5,042 nucleotides of DNA from an uncultured Lachnospiraceae bacterium. Its GTDB lineage: Bacteria; Bacillota; Clostridia; Lachnospirales; Lachnospiraceae. Where the stretch lies: positions 1 to 5,042 of the forward strand of contig CANPZR010000205.1 of the NCBI GenBank assembly GCA_947589175.1, written 5' to 3'. Below, in pieces: positions 1 through 5,022 of this stretch; the stretch's first letter is position 1, and every line of letters begins with the position of its first letter. The notes beneath the pieces are model-generated. The model did not search any database, was not told the DNA's origin, and saw only the letters and a program-made list of their open reading frames with translations. A program made the translations under genes and the position numbers.

Positions 1-459
1 GCCGGAAGGGGCGTCCAATTTCTGGTTGTGGTGCTTCTCCACAATCTCCACGTCAAATCCCTCCGCCGCCAGCACCCTGGCCGCGTCCTGTACAAGCTTC
101 ATCAGCGTGTTGATGCCAAGCGACATGTTGGCGGATTTCAAAACCGCCGTCCGCTCCGCCGCCGCCTCGATCTGCGCCAGCTGCTCCTCCGAATAACCGG
201 TCGTGCACAGCACGATAGGCACGCCCTTCTCCTCGCTGTACGCAAGAAGGGAACCCAGTATCTTCGGCGTGGAAAAATCAATAATCGCGTCCGCCTCCAC
301 ATCGCAGTCCCGGATGTCCGAAAAAACGGGATACGGATTCTGTCCGTTGTCCACTACGTCAATGCCTGCCACAATCTCCGCCTCGGGATCCTCCTCTACA
401 ATGCCTGTAATCGTCCTTCCCATGGCGCCGTTACAGCCGCTCATTATTATCCTTGTCAT
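1..459 (-). CDS. dapB: 4-hydroxy-tetrahydrodipicolinate reductase (DapB), N-terminal 153 residues, cut by the window edge
   Basis: This is the cytoplasmic enzyme that reduces the product of DapA with NAD(P)H to tetrahydrodipicolinate, on the way to diaminopimelate and lysine. The frame is open from the ATG at 459 to base 1 and continues outside the window. Seen in the translation: the dinucleotide-binding motif GCNGAMGR (residues 8-15), DFSTP (61-65), CTTGYSEEQ (85-93), SANMSLGIN (109-117), and the catalytic-region pattern EKHHNQKLDAPSG (141-153). H143, H144 and K147 correspond to the His-His-Lys of E. coli DapB. These motifs come earlier than in E. coli, which fits the compact Gram-positive form of about 250 residues. 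A GAGGT ribosome site lies 7 bases before the ATG. It starts 31 bases after the dapA stop with no terminator between, so it is co-transcribed with dapA and shares its lysine riboswitch. Identification is firm. Confidence 0.97.
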   Translation of the reverse strand, partial: MTRIIMSGCNGAMGRTITGIVEEDPEAEIVAGIDVVDNGQNPYPVFSDIRDCDVEADAIIDFSTPKILGSLLAYSEEKGVPIVLCTTGYSEEQLAQIEAAAERTAVLKSANMSLGINTLMKLVQDAARVLAAEGFDVEIVEKHHNQKLDAPSG

Positions 460-490
460 GTTCTTACCTCACATTTCACCTTTGTCACAT

Positions 491-1381
491 CTACTGTACC
501 GAAATCCCGGCCTTCTTCATTTCCTCCGCCAGCTTCTCCGCCTTCGCCTCCGACATCTCCGTCAGGGGCAGACGCAGGCTTCCCACCTGCTTTCCCATCA
601 GATTCAGCGCCTTCTTGACCGGAATCGGGTTGACCTCGCTAAAGAGCGCCTTAATAAGAGGCAGATACTTCAACTGGAGCTCCCGGCTCTTCGCCGCATC
701 TCCCTCTAAGAACGAGGCCGCCATCTCGTGGGTCTCCGCCGGCAGAACATTCGACAGCACCGAGATCACTCCCTTGCCGCCGAGCGCCATCAGCGCCGTC
801 ACCTGGTCGTCGTTGCCGGAGTAGACGTCCACGCTTCCCTCCGCCAGATGCATCAGCTCCGCCACCTCGGCGATATCGCCGGTAGCGTCCTTCACTCCCA
901 CAATATTGGGAACTTCTCTGCACAGATCCACCACCGTCTGCGGCTCAATCCGCGTGCCGGTACGGCTGGGGACGTTGTAGAGAATAATCGGGATCGACAC
1001 GCTCTGCGCGATCGTCTTGTAGTGAACCTTCAATCCCTCCTGCGTCGCCTTGTTGTAGTACGGCGTCACGATCAGCAAAGCGTCCGCCCCGCACTTCTCC
1101 GCCTCTCTCGACAGATGGACGGCCGACGCCGTGCAGTTCGAGCCCGATCCCGCGATCACGGGAATCCGCCCTGCCACCTTCTCGCAGGTAAAGCGGATGC
1201 ACTCGATCTGCTCCTCATCGGTCAGAGTCGAGGCCTCTCCCGTCGTGCCGCATATGATAATGGCGTCGGTGTGATTCGCGATCTGGTACTCCAGAATCTC
1301 CTCCAGTACATGATAATTGATGCTTCCATCCTCGTTCATCGGCGTGACAAGCGCCACGCCCGCTCCCGTAAAAACTGCCAT
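491..1381 (-). CDS. dapA: 4-hydroxy-tetrahydrodipicolinate synthase (DapA)
   Basis: DapA condenses pyruvate with aspartate semialdehyde, the first committed step of the diaminopimelate/lysine branch, in the cytoplasm. The protein has 296 residues, the normal length for this TIM-barrel family. Active-site residues are visible: the Schiff-base lysine K164 in GVKDATGD, Y135 in LYNVPSRTG, R140 for substrate carboxylate binding, T46-T47 in CGTTGE, and Y109 in TPYYNK from the neighbouring subunit. The start is supported by a GAGG ribosome site 6 bases upstream, and the N-terminus lines up with E. coli DapA. Several residues that bind inhibitory lysine in E. coli are different (A50, D55, Q58 and S86 replace S48, H53, H56 and E84), so feedback inhibition is probably weak or absent. 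Expression is instead governed by the lysine riboswitch just upstream. dapB follows 31 bases downstream. Confidence 0.98.
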   Translation of the reverse strand: MAVFTGAGVALVTPMNEDGSINYHVLEEILEYQIANHTDAIIICGTTGEASTLTDEEQIECIRFTCEKVAGRIPVIAGSGSNCTASAVHLSREAEKCGADALLIVTPYYNKATQEGLKVHYKTIAQSVSIPIILYNVPSRTGTRIEPQTVVDLCREVPNIVGVKDATGDIAEVAELMHLAEGSVDVYSGNDDQVTALMALGGKGVISVLSNVLPAETHEMAASFLEGDAAKSRELQLKYLPLIKALFSEVNPIPVKKALNLMGKQVGSLRLPLTEMSEAKAEKLAEEMKKAGISVQ

Positions 1382-1427
1382 AACATACCTCTTTTCTATT
1401 CTGTTTCGTTTTTAATTTTGCCGTCAC

Positions 1428-1462
1428 AAAGGGGAGTGAACACAAAGTGCTCACTCCCCTCC
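1428..1462 (-). terminator. Riboswitch-controlled hairpin before dapA (probable intrinsic terminator)
   Basis: The RNA arms GGGGAGUGAGCAC (1459-1447) and GUGUUCACUCCCC (1443-1431) form a 13 bp stem with one G-U pair and a UUU loop. The stem can extend by an A-U and two G-U pairs at its base. It sits 14 bases after the 3' strand of aptamer helix P1 and about 50 bases before the dapA start. This is the position of the terminator in lysine-riboswitch leaders. The following tract is only UUUGUG, weak for an intrinsic terminator, so efficiency is uncertain. It would also stop read-through from the upstream CobA-like gene. Confidence 0.8.
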
Positions 1463-1487
1463 CGAGTTCCTTTATGAGTAGCACTCC
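1444..1487 (-). promoter_or_regulatory. Antiterminator helix of the lysine riboswitch
   Basis: The RNA stretch GGAGUGCUACUC (1487-1476) can pair with GAGUGAGCACUUU (1456-1444). This gives 12 base pairs, two of them G-U, with one bulged G. The first stretch contains the 3' strand of aptamer helix P1 and the second is the 5' arm of the terminator plus its loop. Antiterminator and P1-plus-terminator are therefore mutually exclusive. This implies a transcriptional OFF switch: lysine bound stabilises P1 and frees the terminator, while without lysine the antiterminator lets transcription enter dapA. The pairing is read from the sequence; its use in vivo is inferred from the family. Confidence 0.75.
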
Positions 1488-1637
1488 ATCCGATCAGATG
1501 ACAGTCACATGGTTCTTCACCATATGCCCAGGAAAAAAGCGTGCAGGCGCTTCCTCCTTCGGCGGACGTTCCTTTCAGAAATCTTCTTCCATGCCTGTCA
1601 TGTCGAATCTCCTACTGATAAAGCCCGCACCTCTACC
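1476..1637 (-). ncRNA. Lysine riboswitch (L box) aptamer
   Basis: The minus-strand RNA carries the L-box core signatures: GGUAGAGGUGCGG at the 5' end, AGUAGGAG, CGCCGAAGG, and GGAGUGCUACU at the 3' end. All five helices of the junction can be drawn. P1 is GGUAG (1637-1633) with CUACU (1481-1477). P2 is GCGGGC with GUCCGC. P3 is GGAAGCG with CGCUUUUUUCC. P4 is CAUAUGGU (1526-1519) with ACCAUGUG (1513-1506). P5 is CAUC (1500-1497) with GAUG (1490-1487). The P2 loop contains CAGGC (1597-1593) and the P3 loop GCCUG (1548-1544), which match as the known kissing-loop contact. This class binds free lysine. Placed before dapA-dapB, it lowers their expression when lysine is abundant. Confidence 0.96.
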
Positions 1638-1648
1638 TTATATATTTA

Positions 1649-1677
1649 AGAATAACATTCTTCCCTGAAAAGGTCAA
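1649..1677 (-). promoter_or_regulatory. Promoter of the riboswitch-dapA-dapB unit
   Basis: A -35 box TTGACC (1677-1672, 5 of 6 to consensus) and a -10 box TATTCT (1654-1649, 4 of 6) are separated by exactly 17 bases. Transcription would begin near 1641-1643, only a few bases before the first strand of riboswitch helix P1, which supports the assignment. The TGA stop of the upstream CobA-like gene lies inside the -35 box. A 6 bp dyad, AAGAAT and ATTCTT around a 3-base centre (1662-1648), overlaps the -10 box. It may be chance in AT-rich DNA. Confidence 0.8.
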
Positions 1678-2168
1678 GGATTTTTCTTTGGCGTGTGGAT
1701 CTCGCAGATCACGTCAATATAGGGAGCCAGCTCCTCCGGCAGCGCGTTGCCGGTAATAAACAGCTTTTCATAGTCCCCGTCAATGGTCAGAATCTGAATC
1801 ACGTCCTGAATACCGATGATGCCAAGATCCAGCAGTCCCAGCAGCTCATCCAGGATAATCACGTCGCTCTCTCCTGTCTCAATCACCTTTTTGGCAAAAT
1901 GAAAGCCGTTGAGTATATTCTGCTTCTCCTCTTCCCGCTCCTGCAGCGACAGCTCGCAATAGTTCGTCTCCGACTGGTCGAAACGAAAAATCTGGACGTC
2001 CGGCTCCAGTCTTGTCAGTATCTGAAATTCATTGGCCACCTTTCCCTTTAAAAACTGGATGATGGTAATGTGCTGCCCGTCTGATGCATTGCGCAGCGCC
2101 TGACCGACCGCCGCCGATGTCTTTCCGATTCCCTGCCCATAAAACGCCTGAATCACTCTTGTGCTCAT
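1674..2168 (-). CDS. Short CobA/CobO/BtuR-family ATP:corrinoid adenosyltransferase-like protein
   Basis: This is a 164-residue cytoplasmic P-loop protein of the family that transfers the 5'-deoxyadenosyl group of ATP to the cobalt of corrinoids. Seen: a P-loop GQGIGKTSA (11-19) close to the family's GNGKGKTTA, QFLKG (38-42) matching VQFIKG, a Walker B-like strand VIILDEL (103-109), and FITGNALPEEL followed by a CEIHTPKK ending that parallels ITGRG...VSELRPVKH of E. coli BtuR. It is shorter than the usual 175-200 residues. The C-terminal tail (AGVKAQMGIDY in BtuR) is missing, and the P-loop has Ile where the second Lys is expected. Activity on corrinoids is therefore likely but not certain, and a divergent paralogue with another role is possible. 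The ATG has a weak ribosome site: GTGAGAG is very close and AAAGGA is 13 bases away. It has its own promoter and no terminator before the dapA promoter. Confidence 0.8.
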   Translation of the reverse strand: MSTRVIQAFYGQGIGKTSAAVGQALRNASDGQHITIIQFLKGKVANEFQILTRLEPDVQIFRFDQSETNYCELSLQEREEEKQNILNGFHFAKKVIETGESDVIILDELLGLLDLGIIGIQDVIQILTIDGDYEKLFITGNALPEELAPYIDVICEIHTPKKNP

Positions 2169-2207
2169 CTCTCACTTTTTATCCTTTCTGGCATCCATAT
2201 GGACACA

Positions 2208-2235
2208 ATTATAACACAATTTAAAATTATTTCAA
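2208..2235 (-). promoter_or_regulatory. Promoter of the CobA-like gene
   Basis: The -35 box TTGAAA (2235-2230, 5 of 6) and a perfect -10 box TATAAT (2213-2208) are 16 bases apart. A TG one base before the -10 hexamer makes an extended -10. Transcription would start near 2201, giving a 5' leader of about 33 bases. No operator or attenuator is seen in that leader. In particular there is no room for a cobalamin riboswitch. Confidence 0.8.
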
Positions 2236-2296
2236 ATTCTTTTTCTTATTTATTCGGAAAGGCAGCGCTCAGCCCCGGCAGGATTATCCTATAGGT

Positions 2297-3001
2297 TCAT
2301 ATCTCCCCCGTAAAATCGGGAACATTCTCCGAGATTTCCTCTGTAATCTCCGAGGCGGCGGTAATCTCTCCGCTCTCTTCCACGCACTCCAGCTTGCTCA
2401 CCGATATCTCATACGCCACTCGCGTCTCGTACTGATCCTCGCCCACCTGCTTCTGATACTCCCTGCTCTGAATCCGTCCCCAGAGCTGAACGTGCTCGCC
2501 CACCGCGAAACCATCGGCGTAGCGGGCGTTCCTGCCCCAGCAGATGCAGGGAATGTAATCGGACTTTCCATAAGGACGGTTCACCGCCATCAAAAGATCG
2601 GCAATCTCTCTGCCAAGCGGCGTCTTCCGATACACCGGCGGCTTGCAGAGATATCCGTCCAAAAAAATATAATTCGGACGCTCGCTCTCCTGCTCGGTCT
2701 CGTCAATATGCAGATCCCGCACAAAGACGGACAGCACCAGCCGGTTCCTATTCTCCTCGTGCCGGTTGTAAGAGCGGAACTGGCCGCTGGCCTCCAGGTA
2801 ACACCCTCTGTAATCCTTAGACACATCAATAAGGCGCTCCGAGATCATTAGTGGAATTGTATCGTAAACCTTGCTCAGCCGTTTTACCGAGAGCTGCAGT
2901 ATATAGAATCCCTCGCCATATACCCCATGACTAAATGTAAACTCGCTTACTACCTCGCCATACACATTGACCTGATTGTTTCCCAAAATCTTATCTGTCA
3001 T
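2297..3001 (-). CDS. Tandem OB-fold protein related to single-stranded DNA-binding protein
   Basis: The 234-residue protein appears to consist of two OB-fold-like halves, about residues 9-100 and 110-207, then an acidic tail (208-234). The second half resembles bacterial SSB: IFLDGYLCKPPVYRKTPLG as the first strands, then DYIPCICWGRNARYADGF, then GEHVQLWGRIQSREY and a final strand YEISVSKLE. The first half follows the same plan in weaker form (VNVYGEVVSEF, YDTIPLMISER, YLEASGQFRSYNR, LVLSVFVRDL). It likely binds single-stranded DNA, but its partner process is unknown. The tail is acidic yet ends VPDFTGEI rather than the DDDIPF-type tip that recruits SSB partners. At 234 residues it is longer than a typical 140-180 residue SSB. 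The ATG has an AAGGGGG ribosome site 9 bases upstream. A long leader and its own promoter precede it, and no convincing terminator follows. It is probably an accessory SSB paralogue rather than the replicative one. Confidence 0.78.
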   Translation of the reverse strand: MTDKILGNNQVNVYGEVVSEFTFSHGVYGEGFYILQLSVKRLSKVYDTIPLMISERLIDVSKDYRGCYLEASGQFRSYNRHEENRNRLVLSVFVRDLHIDETEQESERPNYIFLDGYLCKPPVYRKTPLGREIADLLMAVNRPYGKSDYIPCICWGRNARYADGFAVGEHVQLWGRIQSREYQKQVGEDQYETRVAYEISVSKLECVEESGEITAASEITEEISENVPDFTGEI

Positions 3002-3200
3002 TTTTCATGACCCCCTTCGTTTTTTTACCCGCAGCATTAAGCTCCATGGCGGACTTTTTTCTCTACGTAATATATATATGCCAGTCCAAACGATTCTAGA
3101 ACAAGATTTTTAATCCTTATAGAAAACAGCAGAACGCTTTCATTCTGCATGTTTCCTGCGCCAAAACTGCGCTTTCTGTTTATCATCGAATTGAGCCGAT
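3002..3200 (-). promoter_or_regulatory. Long 5' leader of the OB-fold gene, with a strong hairpin
   Basis: From the probable start site near 3198 to the ATG at 3001 lie about 197 bases with no convincing gene. The main structure is a hairpin at 3155-3122: GCAGAAUG and CGUUCUGC around a four-base loop, extended by AAACA with UGUUU across one bulged base. It is preceded by a smaller GCGC...GCGC hairpin (about 3172-3157) and followed by UUUUCUAU. This could be a weak attenuator or a stabilising structure. Closer to the gene, CCGC (3051-3048) can pair with GCGG (3034-3031) just before the ribosome site. I recognise no known riboswitch class here. Confidence 0.4.
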
Positions 3201-3233
3201 AAATATGATACCATATTTTTCCAGTCAGTGCAA
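3201..3233 (-). promoter_or_regulatory. Probable promoter of the OB-fold gene, with a dyad over the -10 box
   Basis: The -10 box TATCAT (3210-3205, 5 of 6) has a TG one base upstream, making an extended -10. A weak -35 candidate, TTGCAC (3233-3228), is 17 bases away. The dyad AAATATG-GTAT-CATATTT (3218-3201), 7 bp per arm, is centred on the -10 region and could be a repressor site. The region is AT-rich, so chance symmetry is possible. Confidence 0.55.
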
Positions 3234-3282
3234 CTATTTTCATTTAACCAGGGGAAACTATAGGCAAACTTTTTTAATACAT

Positions 3283-3344
3283 AAAAAAAACCGGTACAAT
3301 CCGCTTTGATTCCACATTTTGCAATGTTCGCCGATTGTACCGGT
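3283..3344 (-). terminator. Intrinsic terminator of ilvN-ilvC
   Basis: ACCGGTACAATC (3301-3290 as complement) and GATTGTACCGGT (3344-3333) form a perfect 12 bp stem around a 31-base loop. Seven Ts follow in the minus-strand direction (3289-3283). The loop can fold further through ACATT and AATGT. The structure begins 11 bases after the ilvC stop. The T tract lies only on the minus-strand exit side, so it terminates ilvC rather than anything rightward. Confidence 0.92.
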
Positions 3345-3355
3345 AATTATTTAAT

Positions 3356-4378
3356 TTAGTTGTTGATCAGCTTGTCCTCGCCGTTCCAGCTGTACAGCTT
3401 GCGGATCTCCTCGCCGACGATCTCAGACGGATGCTCGGAAGCCAGCTTCCTCATAGCCTTAAAGTGAGCCTGGCCGCCTGCCTCGGACATATCCAGAAGG
3501 AACTCCTTGGCAAAGGAACCGTCCTGGATGTCCTTTAAGATCTTCTTCATGGTCTTCTTGGTCTCCTCGGTGATCAGCTTCGGTCCGGTGATGTAATCGC
3601 CGTACTCCGCCGTGTTGGAGATGGAATATCTCATGCCGGCAAAACCGCTCTGATAAATCAGGTCTACGATCAGCTTCATCTCATGGATGCACTCGAAGTA
3701 CGCGTTTCTCGGATCGTATCCGGCCTCAACAAGCGTCTCGAATCCTGCCTGCATCAGCGCGCACACGCCGCCGCACAGCACGGCCTGCTCGCCAAAGAGG
3801 TCCGTCTCGGTCTCGGTGCGGAAGGTCGTCTCCAGCACGCCCGCCCTCGCGCCGCCGATAGCCAGCGCGTAAGCCAGCGCCTTCTCCTGTGCCTTTCCGG
3901 TAGCGTCCTGATGTATGGCGATCAGACACGGAACGCCCTTGCCTGCCAGATACTCGCTGCGAACCGTGTGTCCCGGTCCCTTCGGAGCGATCATGGTAAC
4001 GTCCACATCTTTCGGGGGAACGATCTGGTTGAAGTGAATGTTGAATCCGTGAGCGAACATCAGCATGTTGCCCGGCTCGAGATTCGGCTCGATGGACTCC
4101 TTGTACAGAGCGGCCTGCTTCTCATCGTTGATGAGGATCATGATAATATCTGCTTTTTTCGCAGCCTCTGCCGCCGTGTATACCTCAAATCCCTGCTCCT
4201 CGGCTTTCTTCCAGGAACGAGAGCCCTCGTACAGACCGATGATCACGTTGCAGCCGGATTCCTTCGCGTTCAATGCGTGCGCATGTCCCTGGCTTCCATA
4301 ACCGATCACCGCGATGGTCTGTCCATCTAACTCTGCCAGGTTACAGTCGTCCTGATAGTAAATCTTTGCTTCTGACAT
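3356..4378 (-). CDS. ilvC: Ketol-acid reductoisomerase, class I (IlvC)
   Basis: IlvC converts acetolactate (and acetohydroxybutyrate) to the dihydroxy acids of the valine, leucine and isoleucine pathway, using NAD(P)H and Mg. The 340-residue length is that of the short class I enzyme. Seen: the Rossmann motif GYGSQGHAHALN (26-37), the cofactor loop GLYEGSRSW (48-56), catalytic H110 in FAHGFNI, APKGPGHTVRSEY (131-143), metal ligands D193 and E197 in ETDLFGEQ, and the C-terminal pair E229 and E233 with S254 in RYSISNTAEYGDY. The cofactor loop has Tyr at residue 50, where Arg is common in NADPH enzymes, so coenzyme preference is open. AGGAGG lies 8 bases before the ATG. The gene follows ilvN by 77 bases without a clear promoter or terminator, so it is most likely co-transcribed and ends at the terminator just downstream. 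Confidence 0.98.
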   Translation of the reverse strand: MSEAKIYYQDDCNLAELDGQTIAVIGYGSQGHAHALNAKESGCNVIIGLYEGSRSWKKAEEQGFEVYTAAEAAKKADIIMILINDEKQAALYKESIEPNLEPGNMLMFAHGFNIHFNQIVPPKDVDVTMIAPKGPGHTVRSEYLAGKGVPCLIAIHQDATGKAQEKALAYALAIGGARAGVLETTFRTETETDLFGEQAVLCGGVCALMQAGFETLVEAGYDPRNAYFECIHEMKLIVDLIYQSGFAGMRYSISNTAEYGDYITGPKLITEETKKTMKKILKDIQDGSFAKEFLLDMSEAGGQAHFKAMRKLASEHPSEIVGEEIRKLYSWNGEDKLINN

Positions 4379-4455
4379 TTTTACAGCCTCCTAAATATAA
4401 TTTGTATTTAAAGCCTCTCCGGGTATAACCCGTGGGTGGTTTTAGCAATTTTAAC
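4379..4455 (-). other. ilvN-ilvC intercistronic spacer with a small hairpin
   Basis: This 77-base gap contains CGGGT-TAT-ACCCG (4432-4420), a 5 bp stem without a U tract, and an AU-only dyad TAAATA...TATTTA (about 4411-4393) just before the ilvC ribosome site. Neither is a convincing terminator, and I see no strong promoter. They may affect mRNA processing or the relative expression of the two genes; this is speculative. Confidence 0.35.
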
Positions 4456-4956
4456 TCAGGCGGAAGCGCCGCCGTCGAAAAATCCCCTGGCCAGACCGGA
4501 AATACCGGTTCTGACAAGCTCCCGGATCTCGTAGCCCTCAATCAGCTTGATAAAGGCGTCTAACTTCGCCTGGTTCCCTGTGAGCTCGATCATCAGGGAC
4601 GTATCCGCCACATCTACGATCTTGGCGCGGAAAATCTCCACGATCGCGTTGATCGCGGGGCGGTCCTCCTGCTTCGCCTCCACCTTAACTAAAATCAGCT
4701 CGCGGCAGACCGAGGCCTCGCCGGTCAGCTGCTTGACCTCGCGGACGTCCTCCAGCTTGTTCACCTGCTTCTCAATCTGCTCTAAGATAATGTCGTCTCC
4801 GGTGACGGATACGGTCATGCGGGAAAAGGCGGGGTTCTCCGTCTCTCCCACCGTAAGACTGTCGATATTGTATCCCCGGCGGCTGAAAAGACCGGCCACG
4901 CGGCTCAAAACGCCGGATGTATTATTTACTAAAATAGATAGAACTACCTTGCTCAT
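4456..4956 (-). CDS. ilvN: Acetolactate synthase regulatory (small) subunit (IlvN/IlvH)
   Basis: This subunit activates the thiamine-diphosphate enzyme IlvB and makes it sensitive to valine. It has 166 residues, the usual size. An N-terminal ACT domain begins SILVNNTSGVLSRVAGLFSRRGYNIDSLTV (residues 7-36). N12, G15 and N30 match the valine-site residues N11, G14 and N29 of E. coli IlvH, so feedback inhibition by valine is expected. A second ACT-like domain covers the C-terminal half (ELILVKVEA onward) and ends with the conserved RTGISGLARG. I chose the ATG at 4956 rather than the in-frame ATG at 4995. The upstream ATG overlaps the promoter -10 box and has no ribosome site, whereas 4956 has AAGGGG 9 bases upstream and matches the family N-terminus. 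The partner ilvB is not adjacent within the window. ilvC follows. Confidence 0.96.
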   Translation of the reverse strand: MSKVVLSILVNNTSGVLSRVAGLFSRRGYNIDSLTVGETENPAFSRMTVSVTGDDIILEQIEKQVNKLEDVREVKQLTGEASVCRELILVKVEAKQEDRPAINAIVEIFRAKIVDVADTSLMIELTGNQAKLDAFIKLIEGYEIRELVRTGISGLARGFFDGGASA

Positions 4957-4993
4957 AAAGTCTTTCCCCTTCCTCTGCCTAAAGGCTTTTTTC

Positions 4994-5022
4994 ATTGTAA
5001 CAACATAGCCTTAAGTTGTCAA
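4994..5022 (-). promoter_or_regulatory. Promoter of the ilvN-ilvC unit
   Basis: A perfect -35 box TTGACA (5022-5017) and a -10 box TACAAT (4999-4994, 5 of 6) are 17 bases apart. A TG one base upstream gives an extended -10. Transcription would start near 4987, so the leader before the ilvN ATG at 4956 is only about 30 bases. That is too short for a T box or peptide attenuator, so regulation, if any, would have to act at the promoter. Confidence 0.88.

Noticed and set aside
28..1477. Long plus-strand and alternate-frame minus-strand open frames across dapB and dapA
   Set aside because: They are shadows of the high-GC third positions of dapA and dapB. Their translations are arginine-, histidine- and leucine-rich or otherwise low in sense, with no family motif.
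2236..2296. Terminator after the OB-fold gene
   Set aside because: The short pairings here (GGC with GCC, and AGGA with TCCT) are weak and no T tract follows them, so no intrinsic terminator can be supported.
2991..3008. Five-codon open frame (M-K-N-D-R) overlapping the start of the OB-fold gene
   Set aside because: Its ATG is only 2 bases from the GGGGG ribosome site, too close for efficient initiation, whereas the gene's own ATG is 9 bases away.
3031..3060. Plus-strand terminator-like hairpin followed by six Ts
   Set aside because: The stem is short and interrupted by a 5-base bulge, and no plus-strand gene ends there.
3037..3243. 68-codon minus-strand reading frame in the gap before the OB-fold gene
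   Set aside because: Its ATG lies upstream of the probable promoter -10 box, it has no ribosome site, and the translation shows no recognisable domain. The same bases form the leader structures described.
3683..4330. 215-codon plus-strand frame opposite ilvC
   Set aside because: It lies entirely within the convincing ilvC gene on the other strand and matches no family that I recognise.
4957..4995. Thirteen-residue N-terminal extension of IlvN
   Set aside because: The ATG at 4995 overlaps the -10 box and has no ribosome site, while the ATG at 4956 has AAGGGG and matches the family N-terminus.
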